A model generated the notes under the pieces. It did no database searches. It was not told the DNA's origin and was given only the letters and a program-made list of their open reading frames with translations. This document shows positions 1 through 5,879 of a stretch of 15,658 nt of DNA, in pieces. A program made the translations under genes and the position numbers. Within the stretch, counting starts at the first letter, position 1. The number at the start of each line of letters is the position of its first letter. Location: contig CAJULD010000059.1 of the NCBI GenBank assembly GCA_910587505.1, positions 1 to 15,658 of the forward strand. Direction: 5' to 3'. The DNA is from an uncultured Oscillospiraceae bacterium (lineage in GTDB: Bacteria > Bacillota > Clostridia > Oscillospirales > Oscillospiraceae).

Positions 1-22
1 GGCTTTCCGGGCATCGTTTACA

Positions 23-670
23 TTAAGCGCGGCGGGATACATAGCTGCGCGAAATCCCGTACTCCGCCGCCAGCTCCCGCTGGGTGCGGGGGGCTTTCCC
101 TCCCAGTCCGTAGCGCTGGCGAATAATGTCCGCCTCCCGTTCTGTGAGGCACTGATCGACCAGCTGCCTGACGCGGATATGGCTCTCACGAGTATCCAGA
201 TCATCCAGCATGGTGTCCTCTACGCCCACTACGTCCATGAGGAAAAGGCTGTTCCCGTCCTTGTCCGTTTCCAGCGTTTCGGACAGGGATACCTCTCCCT
301 GCAGCTTTTTCTGACTGCGGAAAAACATCAGGATTTCATTTTCAATGCACCTTGCGGCATACGTGGCAAGCCGGACGTTCTTTTCCGGTTTATAGCTGGA
401 GATGCCTTTAATCAGCCCGATGGTCCCAATGGAAATCAGGTCGTCCTGATCCACGCTCTGGGTATAATATTTCTTGATAATATGCGCCACCAGCCGCATA
501 TTCCGTTCGACCAGAACATTCCTCGCCTCCAGATCGCCCCCGGCGCAGCGGGCGAGGTACAGCTGTTCCTCCTCCTGACTGAGGGGCCTGGGGAAGCTGC
601 CGGCGCTTCCGGAGAGGTGCAGGGACAAAAAAAGGCTGCTGCGCAGCAGCAGCATCGCGGTAGTCAGCAT
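23..670 (-). CDS. sigK: RNA polymerase sporulation sigma factor, pro-sigma-K, C-terminally truncated
   Basis: Late mother-cell sigma factor of endospore formation, 215 aa as read here. It starts with a hydrophobic stretch (residues 1-24) followed by FPRPLS at 26-31, which matches the cleaved, membrane-tethering pro-sequence and junction of Bacillus pro-sigma-K. Region 2 follows, with DDLISIGTIGLIKG at about 76-89 and the TYAARCIENEIL segment at about 103-114. Region 4 ends with the helix-turn-helix TQRELAAEYGISRSYVSR. The frame then stops after SRRA, where family members normally continue with an IEK-like segment and about 20 more residues, so the end of the last helix is missing. The start is secure: GGAGGT lies 5 nt upstream of the ATG on the minus strand. 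The gene is divergent from glpK. The pro-sequence implies activation by an SpoIVFB-type protease. The truncation could be decay, a frameshift, or an inserted sigK-intervening element beyond the left edge. Confidence 0.93.
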   Translation of the reverse strand: MLTTAMLLLRSSLFLSLHLSGSAGSFPRPLSQEEEQLYLARCAGGDLEARNVLVERNMRLVAHIIKKYYTQSVDQDDLISIGTIGLIKGISSYKPEKNVRLATYAARCIENEILMFFRSQKKLQGEVSLSETLETDKDGNSLFLMDVVGVEDTMLDDLDTRESHIRVRQLVDQCLTEREADIIRQRYGLGGKAPRTQRELAAEYGISRSYVSRRA

Positions 671-708
671 AACGATACCTCCTTTTTTCTACGGTATGCA
701 TACCGGGA

Positions 709-761
709 CTGTCTCTATTCCTCCTTCCTTTTTTCTCTGAAATGTGCTATGGTAGAGACAG
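709..761. repeat. 9-bp inverted repeat flanking the putative glpK promoter
   Basis: CTGTCTCTA at 709-717 and its exact reverse complement TAGAGACAG at 753-761, separated by 35 nt. The right arm overlaps the end of the putative glpK -10. A perfect 12-bp palindrome, GGTATGCATACC, lies beside it at 693-704. The arms could be paired operator half-sites in the sigK-glpK divergent region; no regulator is identified. Confidence 0.4.
745..753 (+). promoter_or_regulatory. possible extended -10 promoter for glpK
   Basis: TGC-TATGGT is an extended -10 type motif (TGn at 745-747, hexamer 748-753). The sequence 17 nt upstream (TTCCTT at 725-730) is a poor -35, as is common for extended -10 promoters. Transcription would start near 760, about 40 nt before the glpK ATG. 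Assignment is by pattern only. Confidence 0.35.
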
Positions 762-801
762 AAAGCAAATCCCCGCCAACACGACACAGGAGGAGCGAGT
801 T

Positions 802-2295
802 ATGGCAAAGTATATCATGGCCTTTGACGCGGGCACCACCAGCAATCGCTGCATCCTCTTCGACCGGCAGGGCCGGATCTGCAGCGCGGCCCAGAAGGAG
901 TTCACCCAGCTGTTTCCCAGGCCGGGATGGGTGGAGCATGACGCCAGAGAAATCTGGGCCACCCAGTTTGGCGTGGCGGCGGAGGCGATGGGGAAGCTGG
1001 GCGCGTCCGCCGCGGATGTGGCAGCCATCGGCATCACCAACCAGCGGGAAACCACCGTCGTGTGGGAAAAGGCCACCGGCGATCCCGTCTGCAACGCCAT
1101 CGTCTGGCAGTGCCGCAGGACCTCGGAATACTGCGACAGTCTGAAGGAGCAGGGGCTGACGGAGACCATCCGCCGGAAGACCGGGCTGATGATCGACGCC
1201 TATTTTTCCGCCACCAAGCTGAAATGGATTCTGGACAACGTGGAGGGAGTCCGGGCTCGGGCGGAGCGGGGCGAGCTGCTGTTCGGCACGGTGGAGACCT
1301 GGCTGATCTGGAGGCTGACCGGAGGCAGGGTACACGTGACGGATTATACCAACGCCTCCCGCACCATGCTCTTCAATATCAACACCCTGGACTGGGACCA
1401 GGAGATCCTGGACATTCTGGACATCCCCCGGTGCATGTTGCCCCGGGTCCGGCCCAGCAGCTGCGTCTACGGTGAGACGGACCCCGGCTTTTTCGGCGCG
1501 GCGGTGCCCATTGCCGGCGCTGCGGGAGATCAGCAGGCGGCGCTGTTCGGCCAGACCTGCTTCCAGCCGGGGCAGGCCAAGAATACTTACGGCACCGGCT
1601 GCTTTTTGCTGATGAACACCGGGGAGAAGCCGGTCTTCTCCCAAAACGGCCTGGTGACCACCGTCGCATGGGGACTGGGCGGCCGGGTGGAATACGCCCT
1701 GGAGGGCTCTATTTTCGTGGCCGGCGCGGCCATCCAGTGGCTGCGGGACGAGATGCGCCTCATTGAATCCGCCGCCGACAGCGAATATCACGCCGGGAAG
1801 GTGGACGACACCGCCGGATGCTACGTGGTGCCCGCCTTCACCGGCCTGGGCGCGCCCCACTGGGACCAGTACGCACGGGGCGCCATTGTGGGGCTGACCC
1901 GGGGCGTCAATAAGAACCATATCATCCGGGCCACGCTGGAATCCATCGCCTATCAGGTCAGCGACGTACTGGAAGCCATGCGGGCGGATTCCGGCATTGC
2001 CCTCCACTCCCTGAAGGTGGACGGCGGGGCCAGCGCCAACAACCTGCTCATGCAGCTTCAGGCGGACATCCTTCAGACGGAGGTCCACCGGCCGGTCTGT
2101 GTGGAGACCACGGCTTTGGGAGCGGCGTATCTGGCGGGGCTGGCCGTGGGCTTCTGGTCCGGCCAGGAGGACGTAAAGCGGAACTGGGCCGTGGAGCGGA
2201 CCTTCCTGCCGTCCATTCCCGCCGCGCTGCGGGATGAGAGGCTGCGGGGCTGGCACAGCGCGGTGGAGCGGTCCTTTGGCTGGGCAGCCAATTGA
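802..2295 (+). CDS. glpK: glycerol kinase
   Basis: Cytoplasmic FGGY-family kinase that converts glycerol and ATP to sn-glycerol 3-phosphate, the entry step of glycerol catabolism and a source of lipid precursor. The 497-aa length fits the family. The N-terminal phosphate-binding loop is FDAGTTSNR (residues 8-16). The catalytic Asp lies in AGDQQAALFGQ (about 241-251), and the family signature GLGAPHWDQYARG lies in the C-terminal half, followed by ALEGSIFVAGAAIQWL-type and DGGASANN motifs. The ATG at 802 was chosen because AGGAGG sits 8 nt upstream and MAKYIMAFDAGTT matches other GlpKs; an upstream in-frame ATG at 742 lacks this. The loop that carries the HPr-phosphorylated histidine in many Gram-positive enzymes (YHFFG) reads DPGFFG here, so that histidine is absent. 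No glpF, glpD or glpO is adjacent. Confidence 0.97.
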   Translation: MAKYIMAFDAGTTSNRCILFDRQGRICSAAQKEFTQLFPRPGWVEHDAREIWATQFGVAAEAMGKLGASAADVAAIGITNQRETTVVWEKATGDPVCNAIVWQCRRTSEYCDSLKEQGLTETIRRKTGLMIDAYFSATKLKWILDNVEGVRARAERGELLFGTVETWLIWRLTGGRVHVTDYTNASRTMLFNINTLDWDQEILDILDIPRCMLPRVRPSSCVYGETDPGFFGAAVPIAGAAGDQQAALFGQTCFQPGQAKNTYGTGCFLLMNTGEKPVFSQNGLVTTVAWGLGGRVEYALEGSIFVAGAAIQWLRDEMRLIESAADSEYHAGKVDDTAGCYVVPAFTGLGAPHWDQYARGAIVGLTRGVNKNHIIRATLESIAYQVSDVLEAMRADSGIALHSLKVDGGASANNLLMQLQADILQTEVHRPVCVETTALGAAYLAGLAVGFWSGQEDVKRNWAVERTFLPSIPAALRDERLRGWHSAVERSFGWAAN

Positions 2296-2349
2296 GGCTT
2301 GCAAAAAAAGCAGCTGGGGACACGGGGCCGGAGGCCCTGGAGGAATCAA

Positions 2350-2395
2350 ATCGACGCATTTTGCGTTTGCCGCCGTTGTGCGGCGGCAAAGAAAA
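2350..2395 (-). repeat. dispersed palindromic intergenic repeat, family A, copy 1
   Basis: Hairpin with arms TTTGCCGCCG (2366-2375) and CGGCGGCAAA (2381-2390) and a 5-nt loop. Read on the minus strand, the hairpin and the CGCAAAA that follows resemble the plus-strand sequence at 10780-10830. There is no T-tract on either side, so it does not look like an intrinsic terminator. It lies between glpK and the next promoter. Confidence 0.5.
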
Positions 2396-2426
2396 CGGAT
2401 CTCCGCGGCGGAGTGGGAAGACCCTG

Positions 2427-2455
2427 TTGCCAAATCCGCCCGGATAGTGTATCAT
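2427..2455 (+). promoter_or_regulatory. sigma-A type promoter for the Gfo/Idh/MocA dehydrogenase gene
   Basis: TTGCCA (2427-2432), a 17-nt spacer, then TATCAT (2450-2455): five of six matches to each consensus box at optimal spacing. The predicted start is near 2462, giving a leader of about 38 nt that contains the ribosome site. It shows the gene is not simply a glpK operon member. Confidence 0.7.
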
Positions 2456-2499
2456 AATGGGCGGAGGCCCACGGGAAAAGACAGAGAGGAGAAAACGAT

Positions 2500-3789
2500 A
2501 TGCCTGTTACATTTGCTATCTGCGGCTGCGGCAGCCGCGGGCTGGAGGCCTACGCCTCCTACCAGAAGGTTCATCCGGAGAAAATGCGGATCGTGGCCGG
2601 GGCGGACTGCCGGCCGGGGCGGTTGGCGCTGCTGCGGGAGTGGTACGGCGTGGCGGAGGAGAACTGCTTCGCCTCCGGCGAGGAGCTGCTCTCCCGGCCG
2701 AAGCTGGCGGACGTGATGCTCATCGCCACCCAGGACCGCCAGCATGTGCCCCAGGCGCTGCAGGCGCTGGAGAAGGGGTACCACGTCCTGCTGGAGAAGC
2801 CCATTTCGCCGGATCTGGGAGAGTGCCTGCAATTGCAGAAAAAGGCCCATGAGACGGGCCGGGTGGTGGTGGTGTGCCACGTGCTGCGGTACACCCGGTT
2901 CTATGCCGCCCTGGAGGCGCTGCTGCGCCGGGGAGAGATCGGCAGACTGGAGACCATCGACGCGGTGGAGCACGTGGGCTATTGGCACTATGCCCACAGT
3001 TTTGTCCGGGGCAACTGGCGGCGGTCGGAGGAGACCAGTCCCATGATTCTGGCCAAGAGCTGCCACGATATGGACATTCTCCGCTGGCTGGCGGGGGAAA
3101 AGTGCCTGAAAATCCAGAGCTTCGGAGCGCTGGACCATTTCCGGGCGGACCGCGCGCCGGCGGGAGCGGGGACCCGCTGCCTGGAGGACTGCGCCTGCCG
3201 CGAGGGGTGCGTCTATGACGCGGAGAAAATCTATATCACCGGGGAGCGCTGCGGCATCCGCAACGGGAAGACCGGCTGGCCCGGCAACGTGGTCACCGGC
3301 GGACCGCCCACGGAGGAGTCCCTGCGGGAGGCTCTGCGCACCGGCCCCTATGGACGCTGCGTCTACCGCTGCGACAACAACGTGGTGGATCACCAGACGG
3401 TGAACATGGAATTTGCGGGCAATATCCACGCCACCTTCACCATGACCGCCTTCACGGAAAAGTGCTGCCGTACCATCAGGATCACCGGCACGCAGGGGGA
3501 GATCGAGGGGAATCTGGAGGAGAACCGGCTGACGGTCCGCCGCTTCGGTCAGAAAGAGGAAATCATTTCTCTGGACGGGTCCGGGAGCGAATTTGCCGGA
3601 CACGGCGGCGGCGACGCGGGCCTGGCCTCCCGGTTCTGTGATCTGATCGCTTCCGGAGGAAGCGGCGCGCTGACCGGTATCGACGCTTCCGTGGAAAGTC
3701 ACGTTATGGCGCTGGCCGCCGAGGCGTCCCGCCTCCGGGGCGGGGAGACCATCGATCTGAAGGAATTTGCGGATTCGGCGCTCGGCTGA
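2500..3789 (+). CDS. Gfo/Idh/MocA-family NAD(P)-dependent oxidoreductase with a cysteine-rich insert
   Basis: A 429-aa cytoplasmic dehydrogenase of the glucose-fructose oxidoreductase/inositol dehydrogenase/MocA family, which usually oxidises a sugar, inositol or amino-sugar hydroxyl. The N-terminal Rossmann fold has CGCGSRG (8-14), and the nucleotide/catalytic EKP motif is at 99-101. The C-terminal domain has KSCHDMDIL (186-194) in the position of the family's catalytic His/Asp segment. Residues 227-237 form a C-x3-C-x-C-x3-C cluster followed by YDAEKIY, and two more Cys lie at 287 and 291; this resembles a metal-binding insert known in a subset of the family. AGAGGAG lies 8 nt before the ATG, and a sigma-A promoter lies just upstream. 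Substrate cannot be told from sequence. The 157-nt gap to the next gene contains a strong palindrome, so co-transcription is uncertain. Confidence 0.9.
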   Translation: MPVTFAICGCGSRGLEAYASYQKVHPEKMRIVAGADCRPGRLALLREWYGVAEENCFASGEELLSRPKLADVMLIATQDRQHVPQALQALEKGYHVLLEKPISPDLGECLQLQKKAHETGRVVVVCHVLRYTRFYAALEALLRRGEIGRLETIDAVEHVGYWHYAHSFVRGNWRRSEETSPMILAKSCHDMDILRWLAGEKCLKIQSFGALDHFRADRAPAGAGTRCLEDCACREGCVYDAEKIYITGERCGIRNGKTGWPGNVVTGGPPTEESLREALRTGPYGRCVYRCDNNVVDHQTVNMEFAGNIHATFTMTAFTEKCCRTIRITGTQGEIEGNLEENRLTVRRFGQKEEIISLDGSGSEFAGHGGGDAGLASRFCDLIASGGSGALTGIDASVESHVMALAAEASRLRGGETIDLKEFADSALG

Positions 3790-3859
3790 CAGCCGGGCGC
3801 CCCTTCCCGGGGTTAAAGGGATACTCCCTGCGGGGCCGCCTGACGCCTGCAGGGGGGAT

Positions 3860-3884
3860 GCTCAGGGGGTAGTACCCCCTGAGC
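3860..3884. repeat. 25-nt near-perfect palindrome
   Basis: Twelve-base arms (GCTCAGGGGGTA at 3860-3871 and TACCCCCTGAGC at 3873-3884) around a single G. In RNA this folds as a 10-bp stem with a 5-nt loop. A run of five T begins about 12 nt after the stem (3897-3901), too far for a textbook intrinsic terminator. It could be a weak terminator for the dehydrogenase gene, an operator for the downstream operon, or a repeat element. Confidence 0.55.
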
Positions 3885-3946
3885 ACGCTTCGGTTGTTTT
3901 TCCCGCGGGCAAAAAGCAAACGGCAAAGGAAAGAAAGGAAACGCGT

Positions 3947-4546
3947 ATGTCTGAACCAGTCAGAGCCATTGGATACATTTGTCCCTCCTGCGGGAAGCCC
4001 GTCTATGGGGAGCGGACGCAGTTTGCCCTCTGCGCATCGGCGGTGGGCCTGGTCTGTGAATGCGGAGCCGGCGAGCTGACGGCGGAGCCCGTGGCGGAGC
4101 GCTACCGGGTCACCGTGCCCTGCGGCGTATGCGGCGGGGAGCACCGGGCGGAGGTTCCCGCCCGGCAGGTGCTCCGGGGAGACGGCGTGGGGCTGGCCTG
4201 CCCCGAAACGCGGCAGCTGTGCTGCTATATCGGCCCGCCCCGCCAGGTGCAGCGGGCCCTGCGGGATCTGGAGCTGGCGGTGCAGAAGCGGAAGGACGGG
4301 GACGGCGGCGCGTTTCTGGACGGCGTCATCATGTACGAGGTCCTCTCGGAGCTGAAGGACATTGCCGCCCGGGGGGGAATTTCCTGCACCTGCGGCGGGC
4401 GCGGGTGCTCGCTGGAGGTGCACGGCGGAGCGGTGGATCTGATCTGTCCGGACTGCGGCGGACGGCTGCGGGCCCCTGCGGCCACGGACGAGGATCTGGA
4501 CCGGCTGTGCTGCCAGTATACCCTGACCATTCCGGGGAAAAAATGA
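3947..4546 (+). CDS. cysteine-rich zinc-ribbon-like protein of unknown function
   Basis: I do not recognise the family. The 199-aa protein has 17 Cys arranged in knuckle-like pairs: CPSC (12-15), CEC (37-39), CGVC (59-62), CTC with a further Cys (147-154) and CPDC (167-170). This suggests an N-terminal ribbon, a second half-site, a central helical stretch (about 100-142, with FLDGVIMYEVLSELKDIA) and a C-terminal ribbon. No signal peptide or TM segment is seen, so it is probably cytosolic. The ATG at 3947 was chosen because AAAGGA lies 7 nt upstream and the protein then starts directly at the first ribbon; an in-frame extension upstream crosses the palindrome and looks non-coding. Its stop is 1 nt before the NhaC start, so translational coupling is likely. 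Zn binding is inferred; a regulatory or metal-sensing role beside two ion transporters is speculation. Confidence 0.8.
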   Translation: MSEPVRAIGYICPSCGKPVYGERTQFALCASAVGLVCECGAGELTAEPVAERYRVTVPCGVCGGEHRAEVPARQVLRGDGVGLACPETRQLCCYIGPPRQVQRALRDLELAVQKRKDGDGGAFLDGVIMYEVLSELKDIAARGGISCTCGGRGCSLEVHGGAVDLICPDCGGRLRAPAATDEDLDRLCCQYTLTIPGKK

Positions 4547-4547
4547 C

Positions 4548-5879
4548 ATGCTGACGGCCTGTTTCCTGATTTTTTTTGGACTGGTAGCGGTCTGCCTGTT
4601 TACCGGCAGTCCGGTGGCCTGGGCGCTGCTGGGCGGACTGGCGCTGTTCTGGGGGCTGGGCCTGCGGCAGGGTCTCACCAACCGGCAGCTGTGGGACATG
4701 GCCTGGGCAAAGTGCCGGAAATCGCTGATCGTGGTGCGGATCATTGTCCTCATCGGCGTGATTACCGGCGTGTGGCGGTGCAGCGGCGCCATTGCGGGCT
4801 GTATCGTCCGGGGCGTGGGGCTGGTGACGCCGCGGCTTTTTTTGCTTCTGGCGTTTCTGCTGTGCGCCGCCTTCAGCTATGTGCTGGGGACGTCCTATGG
4901 CGTCAGCAGCACGCTGGGGGTGATCCTGATGGCTCTGGGCCGGTCCGGCGGGGTGGACCCCACCGTGACGGCAGGCGTAATCCTCTCCGGCGTATATTTT
5001 GGGGACCGGTGCTCTCCGGCGTCCTCGGCGGCCAGTCTGGTGGCGGCGGTGACGGATACGGATCTGTACCGCAACGTCCGGCAGATGCTCCGCACGGCGG
5101 TACTGCCCACGGCCCTGACGGCGGGCGTCTATCTGCTGCTCTCCCTCCGGCATCCTCTCTCGGCGGTGGACGGGGCGGTCCTGGGCGCGCTGGAGGGGCG
5201 GTTTGATCTGTCCTGGCCGGTGTTTCTGCCGGTGGCGCTGATGTTTTTGCTGCCGCTGCTCCATGTCCCCATCCACTGGGCCATTGCGGCCAGCGCGGCG
5301 GCGGCGGCCATTCTGGCGGTAACCATGCAGCGCTTTTCGGTGTGGGAGATACTGCGCTCCGCGTGGAGCGGATATCATCCGGAGGAGGCGGCGCTCTCCT
5401 CCGTCCTTGGCGGCGGCGGAATCACCGGCATGACGGTCAGCTATATTGTCGTGGTGCTGACGGGGCTGTTTTCCGGCGTGCTGGAGGGCGGAGGGTCCCT
5501 GGGGCCGCTGCGGGACCGGGCCCTCCGGCTGGCGGAGCGGACGGGGCGCTTTCCCGCCATGATTGCGGTGTCGGCGCTGTGCGCGGCGGCGCTGTGCAAC
5601 CAGGCGGTGACCAGTATGATGGGTGCGCAGCTGCTGGAGAACGCATATGATGATCGGGAGGAGCTGGCCATCGATATTGAGAACTCCGGCATCCTGATTG
5701 CCGGCCTGGTGCCCTGGTCCATCGCGTGCAGTATCCCTCTGGCAATGCTGGGGGCCGGGAACGGCGCGATTCCATACGCCGTGCTGCTGTGGCTGATCCC
5801 GGTGTGCTACCTGTTTACAAAGCGGCGGTTCTATCCCGCCTCCGGCTCCCGGAAAATCCGACAACGAGGTGCTTCATGA
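4548..5879 (+). CDS. NhaC-family Na+/H+ antiporter-like membrane transporter
   Basis: A 443-aa polytopic inner-membrane protein with about 11-12 hydrophobic segments by eye. NhaC-family landmarks include GTSYGVSSTLGVI (114-126) and SGVYFGDRCSPASS (147-160), equivalent to the GTSxG and FGDxxSP segments of the family, plus a C-terminal half containing CNQAVTSMMGAQLL and a later PW (GLVPWS). Members exchange Na+ for H+ or carry out related organic-acid/cation exchange (MleN-type), so the substrate is not fixed. The start lies 1 nt after the zinc-ribbon gene's stop, with GGGGA 9 nt upstream. The stop overlaps the CDF start as ATGA. This arrangement indicates one translationally coupled operon. 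An antiporter beside a cation diffusion facilitator suggests joint cation handling. Confidence 0.85.
   Translation: MLTACFLIFFGLVAVCLFTGSPVAWALLGGLALFWGLGLRQGLTNRQLWDMAWAKCRKSLIVVRIIVLIGVITGVWRCSGAIAGCIVRGVGLVTPRLFLLLAFLLCAAFSYVLGTSYGVSSTLGVILMALGRSGGVDPTVTAGVILSGVYFGDRCSPASSAASLVAAVTDTDLYRNVRQMLRTAVLPTALTAGVYLLLSLRHPLSAVDGAVLGALEGRFDLSWPVFLPVALMFLLPLLHVPIHWAIAASAAAAAILAVTMQRFSVWEILRSAWSGYHPEEAALSSVLGGGGITGMTVSYIVVVLTGLFSGVLEGGGSLGPLRDRALRLAERTGRFPAMIAVSALCAAALCNQAVTSMMGAQLLENAYDDREELAIDIENSGILIAGLVPWSIACSIPLAMLGAGNGAIPYAVLLWLIPVCYLFTKRRFYPASGSRKIRQRGAS

Noticed and set aside
691..720. Possible sigma-E promoter for sigK (CATACCGT as -10 on the minus strand)
   Set aside because: Biologically expected, but the -10 matches only six of eight positions, the -35 is poor and the leader would be only about 14 nt, so I did not list it as a feature.
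2326..2340. GGGCC-GGA-GGCCC mini-hairpin after glpK as a terminator
   Set aside because: Five-base stem with no following T-tract.
715..2433. Long minus-strand open frame (572 aa) opposite glpK
   Set aside because: It is antisense to a certain gene, has no recognisable domain, is proline/glycine/arginine-rich as expected of a GC-rich shadow frame, and lacks a ribosome site.
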